Below are positions 43,938-53,054 of a stretch of 64,000 nucleotides of DNA, in pieces (positions within the stretch are counted from its first letter, which is position 1; each line of letters starts with the position of its first letter). The translations under genes and the position numbers were made by a program. Below the pieces are notes generated by a model that saw only the letters and a list, made by a program, of their open reading frames with translations, ran no database searches and was not told the DNA's origin. The stretch lies in assembly GCF_000152845.1 (NCBI RefSeq), contig NZ_CH902584.1, positions 3,203,562 through 3,267,561 of the forward strand, given 5' to 3'. Origin of the DNA: Roseovarius sp. 217. Lineage in GTDB: Bacteria; Pseudomonadota; Alphaproteobacteria; Rhodobacterales; Rhodobacteraceae.

Positions 43938-44396
43938 ATGTCTCGATCAATCGACTATGGAAATCTTATGCACCGTGCCATGCGCGGCCTCATCCAAGAG
44001 GTGTTGAGCAAGGTGCAATCCGAGGGGTTGCCGGGCGCACACCATTTTTTCATCACCTTCGACACCAAACATCCCGAGGCCAAACTCGCCAACTGGTTGA
44101 AACAGCGCTATCCATCCGAGATGACGGTCGTGATGCAGCATTGGTATGACGATCTCAAGGTGACCAATGACGGATTTGCCGTAACCCTGAATTTCGGCGA
44201 CGCGCCAGAGCGACTTTATGTGCCCTATGACGCGATACAGACTTTTGTCGATCCCTCCGTGGAATTCGGGCTGCGGTTCGAGACGCAAGAGGTCGATGAG
44301 GAAGACGACGACCTCGACGATACCGAGCCACCGGATGATGACCCGAGTCCGAACAAGGCCGAGGTGGTGAGCCTCGACAGTTTCCGCAAGTCATAG
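43938..44396 (+). CDS. sspB: SspB-alpha, ClpXP adaptor for ssrA-tagged proteins
   Basis: 152 residues from MSRSIDYGNLMHRAM. The ssrA-tag-binding domain covers about 1-125 (HHFFITFDTKHPEA, LNFGDAPERLYVPYDAI), then an acidic linker (EEDDDLDD) and the C-terminal ClpX-binding tail EVVSLDSFRKS, as in alphaproteobacterial SspB. It tethers tmRNA-tagged proteins to ClpX. The tmRNA gene itself lies 1.4 kb upstream, on the same strand. Confidence 0.94.
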   Translation: MSRSIDYGNLMHRAMRGLIQEVLSKVQSEGLPGAHHFFITFDTKHPEAKLANWLKQRYPSEMTVVMQHWYDDLKVTNDGFAVTLNFGDAPERLYVPYDAIQTFVDPSVEFGLRFETQEVDEEDDDLDDTEPPDDDPSPNKAEVVSLDSFRKS

Positions 44397-44419
44397 GCGG
44401 AATGCGCTGGTGCGACCCG

Positions 44420-44448
44420 TTGTATTCCGTCGTATACAGCATTGATAT
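44420..44448 (+). promoter_or_regulatory. Putative fumC promoter
   Basis: TTGTAT at 44420-44425 and TGATAT at 44443-44448, spacer 17, ending about 50 bases before the chosen fumC ATG. Contains the near-palindrome TGTAT-n8-ATACA. Confidence 0.45.
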
Positions 44449-44499
44449 TTCGTGCAACTGCGGTATGAACGGGGCAAACTTGTCACGAAAGGCTTTGCC

Positions 44500-45891
44500 A
44501 TGACCGCCACCCGCACCGAAACCGACAGCTTTGGCCCTCTTGAGGTGCCGACCGATAAATATTGGGGGGCGCAGACGCAGCGCTCGATCCAGAATTTCCC
44601 GATCGGCTGGGAGAAGCAGCCCATCGCGATTGTGCGCGCACTCGGTGTGATCAAACAGGCCTGTGCGCAGGCCAACAAGGCCAGTGGTACGCTAGACGCG
44701 CGTCTGGCCGACGCGATTATTCAGGCCGCGCAAGAGGTGATTTCGGGCAAGTTCGACGACAATTTCCCGCTGGTGGTCTGGCAGACGGGATCGGGCACGC
44801 AATCCAACATGAACGCCAATGAGGTCATCGCCAACCGCGCGATTGAAATTCTGGGCGGTGTGATCGGCACCAAGGACCCGGTGCATCCCAATGACCATGT
44901 GAATATGGGGCAATCGTCCAACGATACGTTCCCGACGGCCATGCACATCGCCGCAGCGATGACTGCACGCGACGTGCTTTTGCCGGGGCTGGGAAAACTC
45001 TTGGCAGGGCTCGAGGCCAAGTCGGAAGAGTTCAAGGATATCATCAAGATCGGCCGCACCCATACGCAGGATGCCACGCCGCTAACCTTGGGTCAGGAAT
45101 TCTCGGGCTATGCCCATCAGATCCGGCAGGGGATCGCGCGGGTGAACCTCTGCCTTCCCGGCATTTACGAGCTGGCGCAGGGCGGAACCGCCGTGGGCAC
45201 CGGCCTGAATACCGCCAAAGGCTGGGATACGACAGTGGCGGCGCAGATGGCCGAGATCACTGGTCTGCCGTTCGTCACCGCCCCCAACAAGTTCGAGGCG
45301 CTGGCCGCCCATGACGCGATGGTCTTCATGTCCGGCGCGCTCGCGACCGTGGCGGGCTCTTGCTACAAGATCGCCAATGACATCCGCTTTCTCGGGTCTG
45401 GTCCGCGCTCGGGTCTGGGCGAATTGATCCTGCCCGAGAACGAACCGGGATCGTCGATCATGCCGGGCAAGGTCAACCCGACGCAGGCCGAGGCGCTGAC
45501 GCAGGTGGCGGCGCATGTCATGGGCAATGACGCGGCGATTAAATTTGCAGGCAGTCAGGGACATTTCGAATTGAATGTCTACAATCCGATGATGGCCTAT
45601 AACCTCTTGCAATCCATGCAGCTTTTGGGCGATGCCGCCGACAGTTTCACCGAGCGGATGCTCAATGGCATCGAGGCCAATGGCCCGCGCATCGAAAAGC
45701 TGATGCAGGAAAGCCTGATGCTGGTGACGGCACTGGCGCCGACTATCGGCTATGACAATGCCACCAAGGTCGCCAAGACCGCGCATAAGAACGGCACGAC
45801 CCTGCGGGAAGAGGCGATTGCGCTTGGCTTTGTCGATGGCGAAACCTTTGACCGCGTGGTGCGCCCCGAAGACATGGTCGGACCGAAATGA
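44500..45891 (+). CDS. fumC: Fumarate hydratase, class II
   Basis: 463 residues from [21 protein letters not shown], the [19 protein letters not shown] loop and [21 protein letters not shown] are the class II fumarase marks. It converts fumarate and malate in the TCA cycle, oxygen-stable and iron-free. ATGA overlap with the following 60-residue gene. Confidence 0.97.
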   Translation: MTATRTETDSFGPLEVPTDKYWGAQTQRSIQNFPIGWEKQPIAIVRALGVIKQACAQANKASGTLDARLADAIIQAAQEVISGKFDDNFPLVVWQTGSGTQSNMNANEVIANRAIEILGGVIGTKDPVHPNDHVNMGQSSNDTFPTAMHIAAAMTARDVLLPGLGKLLAGLEAKSEEFKDIIKIGRTHTQDATPLTLGQEFSGYAHQIRQGIARVNLCLPGIYELAQGGTAVGTGLNTAKGWDTTVAAQMAEITGLPFVTAPNKFEALAAHDAMVFMSGALATVAGSCYKIANDIRFLGSGPRSGLGELILPENEPGSSIMPGKVNPTQAEALTQVAAHVMGNDAAIKFAGSQGHFELNVYNPMMAYNLLQSMQLLGDAADSFTERMLNGIEANGPRIEKLMQESLMLVTALAPTIGYDNATKVAKTAHKNGTTLREEAIALGFVDGETFDRVVRPEDMVGPK

Positions 45892-46070
45892 GCGAGGGCC
45901 CGGTCAATCTGAACCGGGTGCGCAAGCAAAAGGCGCGGGCCGCTGACAAGGCCCGCGCGGAGGAGAATGCCGCGCGCTTTGGCCGAACCAAGGCGCAGAA
46001 GACGATTGAGCAAGCGCAGGCCGACAAGGCGCGCGCCGCCCTCGATGACCATCGCCTGGACAAGGATTGA
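45888..46070 (+). CDS. DUF4169 protein
   Basis: 60 residues: [32 protein letters not shown], a basic, helical protein matching the DUF4169 family by its start. Function unknown. Coupled to fumC by the ATGA overlap; followed after 85 bases by a ribbon-helix-helix protein. Confidence 0.8.
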   Translation: MSEGPVNLNRVRKQKARAADKARAEENAARFGRTKAQKTIEQAQADKARAALDDHRLDKD

Positions 46071-46126
46071 TGGCGGTTTCATCTGACCTGAAATCCCTCG
46101 GGGGAGGCCGGGACCCGGTCCGGGAC

Positions 46127-46141
46127 GGGGGCAGAGCCCCC
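46127..46141 (+). repeat. GGGGGC-aga-GCCCCC tri-loop hairpin
   Basis: Six-bp perfect stem with a three-base loop in the gap between DUF4169 and the ribbon-helix-helix gene. It matches in form the hairpin at 23980-23996 and looks like the same dispersed element; GGACC-c-GGTCC lies just before it. Confidence 0.45.
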
Positions 46142-46155
46142 AAACCTTGGCCGCG

Positions 46156-46389
46156 ATGAGCGCGCGCCCCGTCAAACGCTCGCTCACCTTGCGCGGCCAT
46201 CGCACCAGCGTGTCGCTTGAGGATGAATTCTGGCAGGCATTTCGCGAGATTTCCGAGGAAAAATCTATGGCTCTCAATGTCTTGGCGGCCGAAATTGATG
46301 AAAGGCGCGGGGTTGACGCAGGCTTGGCCACGGCGATCCGGCTCTATGTCTTGGCCTATTATCGGGACCGGGCACGTCAAAAAGAATGA
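46156..46389 (+). CDS. Ribbon-helix-helix (RHH_4) DNA-binding-like protein
   Basis: 77 residues from MSARPVKRSLTLRG. The RHH_4 pattern is clear: a strand HRTSVSLEDEFWQAFREISEE then SMALNVLAAEIDERRG. Stand-alone members occur after fumC in this group; DNA target and role unknown. A strong terminator overlaps its stop codon. Confidence 0.85.
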   Translation: MSARPVKRSLTLRGHRTSVSLEDEFWQAFREISEEKSMALNVLAAEIDERRGVDAGLATAIRLYVLAYYRDRARQKE

Positions 46390-46415
46390 CGCCGCGCGGG
46401 GGCGCGGCGTCTTTT
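46388..46415 (+). terminator. Strong rho-independent terminator after the ribbon-helix-helix gene
   Basis: GACGCCGCGC / GCGCGGCGTC (10-bp stem at 46388-46397 and 46402-46411, GGGG loop) followed by TTTT. It begins inside the stop codon of the ribbon-helix-helix gene. Confidence 0.85.
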
Positions 46416-46433
46416 GGTTTTACGTCTCTATGA

Positions 46434-46559
46434 TCACTCCGCCGGTTGCTCGGCCATAACGCCGTGTCTTTCGCGCAGATGGTCGCGGTAAAGCGCCTTG
46501 GTCAGCGATATGACCATCAGCAGCATCACGATGGCAAACGGGAGTACCCGAATTGCCAT
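46434..46559 (-). CDS. 41-residue single-pass membrane protein
   Basis: A short frame on the minus strand encodes MAIRVLPFAIVMLLMVISL then a basic-acidic tail TKALYRDHLRERHGVMAEQ. One hydrophobic helix covers about residues 3-20. The 5' end faces the BCCT gene, and the 3' end faces the terminator. No family recognised. A weak AGG precedes the ATG. Its membrane-helix pattern and clean boundaries support it, but codon evidence is thin. Confidence 0.4.
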   Translation of the reverse strand: MAIRVLPFAIVMLLMVISLTKALYRDHLRERHGVMAEQPAE

Positions 46560-46566
46560 GTGCGAA

Positions 46567-46590
46567 GACCTGTGCGACGACCTGTGCGAC
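46567..46590. repeat. Tandem 12-bp direct repeat upstream of the BCCT gene
   Basis: GACCTGTGCGAC occurs twice in tandem at 46567-46578 and 46579-46590, preceded by a partial copy (GTGCGAA). It lies between the divergent small membrane gene and the BCCT gene, where a regulator could bind. Confidence 0.7.
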
Positions 46591-46656
46591 TCCCCAAGAG
46601 CAGGATGTTTTGCGACATTGGAATGGCGGAAAAGTTACATGTTTCACGTCATTGGG

Positions 46657-46686
46657 TTGCGAGCCTTGGCGGTTTTTTGCTAAAAG
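46657..46686 (+). promoter_or_regulatory. Putative promoter of the BCCT transporter
   Basis: TTGCGA at 46657-46662 and TAAAAG at 46681-46686, spacer 18. It leaves a 5' leader of about 145 nt with a GC hairpin GGCCTC-tga-GGCCC, in which no known riboswitch is recognised. Confidence 0.35.
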
Positions 46687-46838
46687 CCAGAGACAGACAC
46701 CGGCCTCTGAGGCCCGGCTCGCGCAGGGGCATGCCGTGCGCCCGAACCCGAAACGCTGCCACACGCCGCGCCGGAGCGGTGACCATCCCCCGCGACGGGA
46801 CAGGGCTGGCAGCCAAAAAAACAGGAAAAGGAGGCCAG

Positions 46839-48536
46839 ATGGCCGACGAAACAACAAACCAAGGCATACCCGCGCCGGAGGGGCAGTCGGATGTGATCGA
46901 TACGGAGTATACGATCGGGCAGGACAATGTCGGGCCTTTCGGCCTTGATATTCACAACCCGGTCTTTTTCATTTCCGGGATGTCGATCGTGATCTTCGTT
47001 TTCTATGCTCTGGTTCTGCCGGATCAGGCGGCGAGCGTGTTTGACTGGCTCTTTTCGGCCGTTACCAAGGGCTTTGACTGGTTCTTCCTGAGTGCCGCGA
47101 ATGTCTTTGTGATCTTTTGTCTCTTTCTGATTGTCAGCCCGTTCGGCAAGGTGCGGCTGGGGGGCGACGAGGCGACACCGGATTACAGCTATATCGGCTG
47201 GTTCGCGATGTTGTTTGCCGCTGGCATGGGTATTGGCCTCATGTTCTTTGGCGTGTCAGAGCCGATGAGCCATTTTTCCAGTGCCTTGGGCGGCACGGCG
47301 ATGGAGGGCGCGGCGCGTAGCGATTGGGCGCCTCTCGGTGCCGCAGGAGGGGATCCGCAAGCGGCAACGCGATTGGGCATGGCGGCGACAATTTTTCACT
47401 GGGGTCTGCATCCTTGGGCGATCTACGCGGTTGTTGCCCTCGCGCTGGCGCTGTTTAGCTATAACAAGGGCCTGCCGCTCACGCTCCGCTCGGCGTTTTA
47501 TCCAATTCTGGGCGAGCGGGTCTGGGGCTGGTGGGGACATGCCATCGACACGCTGGCGGTCTTTGCCACGCTCTTTGGCCTCGCGACATCGCTCGGTTTT
47601 GGCGCGGAACAGGCCGCTTCGGGTCTGACGTTCCTGTTTGGCTCTGGCGACGCGGCAGAGGGAACGCGCAGTTTCCTTGGTATCACCTATGGCAATACCG
47701 AGGACAGTGGCGTGCCGGATTCCAGCCTGCTCTTGGTGCTGCTGATTACCGGCATCACGTCGATTGCGCTCATTTCGGTGGTGCGGGGTCTTGATGGCGG
47801 CGTCAAGGTGCTGTCCGAGATCAATATGGGGCTGGCTGGCCTGCTGCTGATCTTTGTGTTCTTTGTGGGCGGGCCAATTTTCCTGCTGACGTTCTTCTTT
47901 GACAGCCTCTGGGCCTATCTGCAGAACCTCCTGGCGCTCTCCAATCCGTTCGGGCGTGAGGACACCAATTTCATGCAGGGTTGGACCGCGTTTTATTGGG
48001 CGTGGTGGATCAGCTGGTCGCCCTTTGTGGGCATGTTCATCGCCCGGGTGAGCCGGGGCCGCACGGTGCGGGAGTTCCTGATCTGCGTGCTGCTCATTCC
48101 GTCGCTGGTTTGCGTGCTCTGGATGAGTGTGTTCGGCGGCACAGCACTCAATCAGGTAATTGCGGATGGGTATGACGCGGCCATGACTGCGCCGCTGGAG
48201 CTCAAGCTCTTTCAGATGCTCGATGTGTTGCCCTTGGCGACGATCACCTCGACCATCGGCATCATCCTCGTGGTGGTGTTCTTTGTCACCTCCTCGGATT
48301 CCGGCTCGCTGGTGATTGATACGATCACGGCGGGTGGCAAGGTTGATGCGCCGGTCGCGCAGCGGGTGTTCTGGTGCATCTTTGAGGGGGCGGTTGCCAT
48401 CGTGCTCTTGATCGGCGGAGGCCTTGCGGCGCTGCAATCGGCGGTGATTTCGACGGGGCTACCCTTTACTTTGGTGCTCTTGGTGATGTGCTGGGCGATC
48501 TTTCGTGGCTTGCAGAGCGAAATGAAAAGCCTGTAA
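46839..48536 (+). CDS. BCCT-family betaine/choline/carnitine-type transporter
   Basis: 565 residues, about twelve helices. Start at MADETTNQ with AAAAGGAGG just upstream. Family motifs: AAGMGIGLMFFGVSEPM, and the Trp-rich YWAWWISWSPFVGMFIARVSRGRTVREF (about 383-410), which forms the substrate-binding aromatic box. Transports a quaternary ammonium compound, probably glycine betaine, choline or a related osmolyte, usually with Na+ or H+. Whether osmo- or substrate-regulated is not visible. Confidence 0.95.
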   Translation: MADETTNQGIPAPEGQSDVIDTEYTIGQDNVGPFGLDIHNPVFFISGMSIVIFVFYALVLPDQAASVFDWLFSAVTKGFDWFFLSAANVFVIFCLFLIVSPFGKVRLGGDEATPDYSYIGWFAMLFAAGMGIGLMFFGVSEPMSHFSSALGGTAMEGAARSDWAPLGAAGGDPQAATRLGMAATIFHWGLHPWAIYAVVALALALFSYNKGLPLTLRSAFYPILGERVWGWWGHAIDTLAVFATLFGLATSLGFGAEQAASGLTFLFGSGDAAEGTRSFLGITYGNTEDSGVPDSSLLLVLLITGITSIALISVVRGLDGGVKVLSEINMGLAGLLLIFVFFVGGPIFLLTFFFDSLWAYLQNLLALSNPFGREDTNFMQGWTAFYWAWWISWSPFVGMFIARVSRGRTVREFLICVLLIPSLVCVLWMSVFGGTALNQVIADGYDAAMTAPLELKLFQMLDVLPLATITSTIGIILVVVFFVTSSDSGSLVIDTITAGGKVDAPVAQRVFWCIFEGAVAIVLLIGGGLAALQSAVISTGLPFTLVLLVMCWAIFRGLQSEMKSL

Positions 48537-48558
48537 CACTCTAAAGAGTGTAATCTTG

Positions 48559-48599
48559 AAGCCCCCGACGCTTGCGTGCCGGGGGGCTTTGTTGTTTTG
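48559..48599 (+). terminator. Terminator of the BCCT gene
   Basis: AAGCCCCC pairs with GGGGGCTT (48559-48566 and 48582-48589), with TTGTTGTTTT after it. A short stem ACACTCT/AGAGTGT (48536-48551) precedes it, starting at the stop codon. Confidence 0.75.
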
Positions 48600-48629
48600 T
48601 GGCGACAAAAAGGGACACTGGGGACAAGT

Positions 48630-49850
48630 ATGACACTCGACACCGATTTCGTGCGCGCGCAATTTCCGGCTTTTGCCGAACCGAGCCTTGTGGGACAGGC
48701 GTTTTTCGAGAATGCGGGCGGCTCTTATACTTGCGCGCCTGTGATCGCGCGGTTGGAGCGGTATTACCGGCAACGCAAGGTGCAGCCCTATGCGCCCTAT
48801 GCGGCCAGCCAACTGGCGGGCGCCGAGATGGACGAGGCGCGGGCGCGGCTGGCGGCAATGATGGGCGTGGCGGCGGATGAGCTGAGTTTCGGCCCCTCGA
48901 CCACGCAGAACACCTATGTTCTGGCGCAAGCGTTCCGGCAGTGGATGGAGCCCGGCGATGCGATCATCGTCACCAATCAGGATCACGAGGCCAATTCCGG
49001 GCCGTGGCGGCGGTTGGCCGATGCGGGGTTCGAAGTCCGCGAGTGGAAGATCAACCCCGAGAGCGGATTGCTTGATCCCGCAGACCTCGAGAACCTGCTC
49101 GATGACCGGGTGCGGCTGGTGTGTTTTCCGCATTGCTCCAACGTGGTGGGGGCGATCAACCCGGTGGTCGAGATTACGGCGCTGGCGCATGCCGCCGGGG
49201 CCTTTGTCTGTGTCGATGGGGTCAGCTACGCGCCGCATGGTCTGCCCGATGTGGGCGGGATGGGGCCGGATATCTACCTTTTCTCGGCCTACAAGACCTA
49301 TGGGCCGCATCAGGGCATCATGGTGATCCGGCGGGAATTGGGCAATCTCTTGCCCAATCAGGCGCATTATTTCAACGCAGGCACGCTCTACAAACGCTTC
49401 ACGCCGGCGGGCCCGGATCATGCGCAGGTTGCCGCAAGTGCGGGCATGGCGGATTATATCGACGATCTGGCAGCGCATCACGGGATCACGGGCGGTGCCG
49501 TGACACGGGCGGCAGGGGTGCATGATCTCATGCGGGCGCATGAAACAGCACTTTTGCAGCCGCTCTTGGATTTTCTCAAGGAGCGCAATTCGGCGCGGCT
49601 GATCGGCCCGTTCGAGGCCGAGCATAAGGCACCGACCGTGGCCGTCGCCCTCAACCGGGCGGCGGCCGAGGCGGCGGCGCAATTGGCGGGGCATGGGATC
49701 ATGGCGGGGGGTGGCGATTTCTATGCTGTGCGGCCTCTGACAGCCATGGGGGTAGACCCCGAGCGTGGCGTTTTGCGGCTGAGTTTCGTGCATTACACGA
49801 CCCGTGCCGAGGTGGACAAACTCTTGACCGCGCTTGATGATATTCTTTGA
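48630..49850 (+). CDS. Class V PLP enzyme (cysteine desulfurase/kynureninase-like)
   Basis: 406 residues from MTLDTDFVRAQFPAF. The fold-type I lysine is in YLFSAYKTYGPHQG; FENAGGSYTCAPV is the N-terminal loop, and CVDGVSYAPHGLPD the Asp strand. No conserved desulfurase Cys loop of the IscS/SufS kind is seen near the C-terminus, so a desulfurase activity is doubtful. Class V members include amino-group transfer and lyase enzymes. Single gene between the BCCT terminator and photolyase. Substrate unknown. Confidence 0.83.
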   Translation: MTLDTDFVRAQFPAFAEPSLVGQAFFENAGGSYTCAPVIARLERYYRQRKVQPYAPYAASQLAGAEMDEARARLAAMMGVAADELSFGPSTTQNTYVLAQAFRQWMEPGDAIIVTNQDHEANSGPWRRLADAGFEVREWKINPESGLLDPADLENLLDDRVRLVCFPHCSNVVGAINPVVEITALAHAAGAFVCVDGVSYAPHGLPDVGGMGPDIYLFSAYKTYGPHQGIMVIRRELGNLLPNQAHYFNAGTLYKRFTPAGPDHAQVAASAGMADYIDDLAAHHGITGGAVTRAAGVHDLMRAHETALLQPLLDFLKERNSARLIGPFEAEHKAPTVAVALNRAAAEAAAQLAGHGIMAGGGDFYAVRPLTAMGVDPERGVLRLSFVHYTTRAEVDKLLTALDDIL

Positions 49851-49898
49851 TCCGTCTGCTGATACGCACCGTATACCCACCAAAGACCGGGGCAGGGG

Positions 49899-51320
49899 AT
49901 GACGGTGAAACCACCAATACTCGTATGGTTCAGACGCGATTTGCGTCTGGCGGACCACCCGGCGCTCTGTGCCGCGATCGAGGGCGGTGGGCCGATCATA
50001 CCGGTGTTTATCCATGATGACAGCGTGGCGGGTCTGGGTGCTGCGCCGAAATGGCGGCTGGGCCTGTCGCTGGCATCTTTGGCGCGCGATCTGGAGGACA
50101 GGGGCAGCCGTCTGATCCTGCGTCGCGGTTCCGCCCTTGAGGTCTTGCGCGCACTGGTGGCTGAGACCGGGGCCGGGGCCGTGCATTGGTCCCGGCTCTA
50201 TGATCCGCAGGCAATTGAACGCGACAAGGCGGTTAAATCCGCGCTGCGTGAGGATGGCGCAGCCGCGCAGAGCCATGCGGGTCATGTGATGTTCGAGCCT
50301 TGGACCGTCGAGACCAAGACCGGCGGGTTCTACCGCGTCTACAGTCCGATGTGGCGCGCGGTGAAGGATCGCGAGGTGGCAGTGCCTCTTCGGGCACCGT
50401 CAACGATCCTGGCCCCGGATATGTGGCCCGTCAGTGATGGTCTGGATGACTGGCATATGGGGGCGGCGATGGTGCGCGGCGCAGAGGTTTGCCTGCCCTA
50501 TCAGCGCGTGGGCGAAGCGGCGGCCATGGATCGCCTTCACGCCTTCACCGACGGAGCCATCTCGGACTACAAGGACGCGCGCAATTTTCCGGCGGTGGAG
50601 GCTACATCCAGCCTCTCGGAGAACCTGACCTACGGGGAAGTGTCGCCCCGGCAATGTTGGCATGCCGGGCAGAGGGCTTTGCATGCCGGGGCACAAGGCG
50701 CGGAACATTGGCTGAAAGAGTTGGTCTGGCGCGAGTTTGCCTATCATCTCATGTATCACACGCCACATATCCTGACGGACAATTGGCGGACGGATTGGGA
50801 TGCCTTTCCGTGGTCCACCGATGCCGATCATCCCGACGTCATTGCGTGGAAACAGGGCCGCACCGGAGAGCCTTTTGTCGATGCCGCCATGCGCGAGATG
50901 TATGTCACAGGCAAGATGCACAACCGCGCGCGGATGATCGTGGCGTCCTATCTGACCAAGCACCTGATGACCCATTGGAAGGTCGGTCTGGACTGGTTCG
51001 CCGACTGCCTCACGGATTGGGACCCGGCCTCGAACGCGATGGGGTGGCAATGGGCGGCGGGGTGCGGCCCGGATGCCGCCCCTTATTTCCGGGTCTTCAA
51101 CCCCGAAACGCAGCTGGAAAAATTCGACCGTGACGGTGCCTATACCCGTCGATGGATCGCCGAGGGACAGGGGCAACCACAGGCGACGGCGCTTGACTAT
51201 TTCAAGGCCATTCCCCGCCGTTGGAGTCTGTCGTCGACATCCTCCTATCCCAACCGGTTGGTCGATCTTGCCGGAGGCCGAAACCGCGCACTTGCGGCTT
51301 ATGAAGCACGGGAGTTCTGA
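49899..51320 (+). CDS. phrB: Deoxyribodipyrimidine photolyase
   Basis: 473 residues. N-terminal antenna-binding Rossmann domain (VWFRRDLRLADHPAL at 9-23), then the FAD domain: WREFAYHLMYH, DAAMREMYVTGKMHNRARMI, ASYLTKHLMTHWKVGLDWF and DWDPASNAMGWQWAAGCG, typical of class I CPD photolyases. It splits UV-made cyclobutane dimers with light. A cryptochrome sensor cannot be excluded. CFA-type gene follows 3 bases later. Confidence 0.95.
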   Translation: MTVKPPILVWFRRDLRLADHPALCAAIEGGGPIIPVFIHDDSVAGLGAAPKWRLGLSLASLARDLEDRGSRLILRRGSALEVLRALVAETGAGAVHWSRLYDPQAIERDKAVKSALREDGAAAQSHAGHVMFEPWTVETKTGGFYRVYSPMWRAVKDREVAVPLRAPSTILAPDMWPVSDGLDDWHMGAAMVRGAEVCLPYQRVGEAAAMDRLHAFTDGAISDYKDARNFPAVEATSSLSENLTYGEVSPRQCWHAGQRALHAGAQGAEHWLKELVWREFAYHLMYHTPHILTDNWRTDWDAFPWSTDADHPDVIAWKQGRTGEPFVDAAMREMYVTGKMHNRARMIVASYLTKHLMTHWKVGLDWFADCLTDWDPASNAMGWQWAAGCGPDAAPYFRVFNPETQLEKFDRDGAYTRRWIAEGQGQPQATALDYFKAIPRRWSLSSTSSYPNRLVDLAGGRNRALAAYEAREF

Positions 51321-51323
51321 GCC

Positions 51324-52595
51324 ATGACTGACTTGACCGCTGGGCCAACGGCTGCTGCACTGACCGATAACAAGAGGACAGACCGCATGATCCTGACCGA
51401 TAACAACGGCCAGACCGGCCTGCCGCGCTATTTTTCCCGTTGCTTCGGTGTGGCCCGTCAGATCGACGCCGGGCGGCTTGATATCCGCTTGCCCGATGGT
51501 CGCGTGTTCCGCGCCGAAGGCAATCGGCCCGGACCGGTGGCCGTTCTGGAGATCCACGACACCGAGGTTTTTGCACGGCTGGTGCGCGAGGGGTATCTGG
51601 GCTTTTGCGAGGCCTATCTTGATGGCGATTGGTCCACGCCGGATCTTCAGTCCTTTATGGATCTGCTCAACGATGACAATGACGGGATTTACAACGGCTA
51701 TCCCGGTCAGCGACTGGCGCAGATTTACGAGCGCATCCGGTTCTGGTTCAAGCGTAATTCCAAGACGCAAGCGCGCCGCAACATCAGCTATCACTACGAT
51801 CTGGGTAATGAGTTCTACAGCCTCTGGCTGGATGAAACGATGACCTATTCCAGCGCGATCTTTCAGCCCGGCCAAAACAGTCTCGAACAGGCGCAGATCG
51901 CCAAATATGCCAGCATGGTCGATCAGATGGGGGTGAAACCCGGCGATCACGTGCTGGAAATCGGCTGTGGCTGGGGTGGCTTTGCCGAATATGCCGCCAA
52001 GGAACGCGGGCTGCGCGTGACCGGCCTCACGATCAGCGCGGAGCAGTTGAAATATGCGCGCGACCGGATGGCGCGCGCGGGATTGTCGGATCGGGTCACG
52101 CTCAAGTTGCAGGACTATCGCGACGAGCGCGGTACCTACGATGGCATTGCCAGTATCGAGATGTTCGAGGCGGTGGGAGAACGCTATTGGCCGGTGTTTT
52201 TCAACAGCTTGCGCGAGCGCCTTAATCCCGGAGCTCTGGCCACATTGCAGATCATCACGGTCGAGGACAAGCGGTGGGAAAGCTACCGCAGCGATGTGGA
52301 TTTCATCCAGAAGTACATCTTTCCGGGTGGCATGCTGCCCAGCCCCACCGCGCTGCGCGCCGAAATCGAGCGGGCAGGTCTCAACGTCGCGCGCTCCATC
52401 GAGTTTGGTGAGAGTTACAGCCAGACCCTGCGCCGGTGGCACCAGACTTTCAACGACAAATGGGACGCAATTGCCGAAATGGGCTTTGACGAGCGCTTTC
52501 GCCGGATGTGGAATTTCTACCTGACCTCTTGCGCGGGGGCCTTTAAAGGGGGTAGTTGCGATGTGACACAGATCACCATCGCAAGGCCCGGATAG
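51324..52595 (+). CDS. Cyclopropane-fatty-acid synthase-type methyltransferase
   Basis: 423 residues; start at 51324 or at MILTDNN (51387). YHYDLGNEFYSLWLDETMTYS is the CFA-synthase signature, and VLEIGCGWGGFAEYAA the SAM-binding loop. GESYSQTLRRWHQTF is the conserved C-terminal lipid-site stretch. It would add a methylene or methyl group to membrane acyl chains, using SAM. Adjacent to photolyase, TrgA follows directly. Confidence 0.92.
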   Translation: MTDLTAGPTAAALTDNKRTDRMILTDNNGQTGLPRYFSRCFGVARQIDAGRLDIRLPDGRVFRAEGNRPGPVAVLEIHDTEVFARLVREGYLGFCEAYLDGDWSTPDLQSFMDLLNDDNDGIYNGYPGQRLAQIYERIRFWFKRNSKTQARRNISYHYDLGNEFYSLWLDETMTYSSAIFQPGQNSLEQAQIAKYASMVDQMGVKPGDHVLEIGCGWGGFAEYAAKERGLRVTGLTISAEQLKYARDRMARAGLSDRVTLKLQDYRDERGTYDGIASIEMFEAVGERYWPVFFNSLRERLNPGALATLQIITVEDKRWESYRSDVDFIQKYIFPGGMLPSPTALRAEIERAGLNVARSIEFGESYSQTLRRWHQTFNDKWDAIAEMGFDERFRRMWNFYLTSCAGAFKGGSCDVTQITIARPG

Positions 52596-53054
52596 ATGCC
52601 CCTCACAGATCACATGCCAACTGCCGGGAGGCTGGTCGCAGCGATCGGACTGGGCGCTTTGGGGTGGTACGGATCAGAGCTCTTTCGCCCGCTCATGCCC
52701 GAAGATACCAATTTCGGTTGGTTCAATGTGGTCAACGTTGTCCTTGGCGCGATTTGCGGCTGGCGCGTGACCGGCAAGCGGCTTGGCTTTGGCTATGCCG
52801 AGGGGTTCAGCGCCGGGTTGACGGGTGTCGGCGCGCTGGTGTTCTGGGCGCTGTTTCTCCAGAGCCTCAACGAGATGCTCAAACGCGCCCTCGACACTCG
52901 GTACGACGGGGTCGTCGAGGGCGTTATCTCGATGTTTGAACTGATTGTGGAATATGGCAGCCTGATGATCAACGGACCGCTGATCGGTCTGCTGGTCACG
53001 GGCGGGATTGTGGTCGGAATCGTTTCGGAATGGGTGTCGCACAGGTGGTCCTGA
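52596..53054 (+). CDS. trgA: TrgA-family membrane protein
   Basis: 152 residues with about four helices. MPTAGRLVAAIGLGALGWY (starting at residue 7, so 52614 is the alternative start), ELFRPLMPEDTNFGWFNVVN and YDGVVEGVISMFELIVEYG match TrgA of Rhodobacter sphaeroides, which together with trgB and cysK contributes to high-level tellurite resistance. The same gene order follows here. Its biochemical role is unknown. Overlaps trgB by 25 bases. Confidence 0.9.
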   Translation: MPLTDHMPTAGRLVAAIGLGALGWYGSELFRPLMPEDTNFGWFNVVNVVLGAICGWRVTGKRLGFGYAEGFSAGLTGVGALVFWALFLQSLNEMLKRALDTRYDGVVEGVISMFELIVEYGSLMINGPLIGLLVTGGIVVGIVSEWVSHRWS

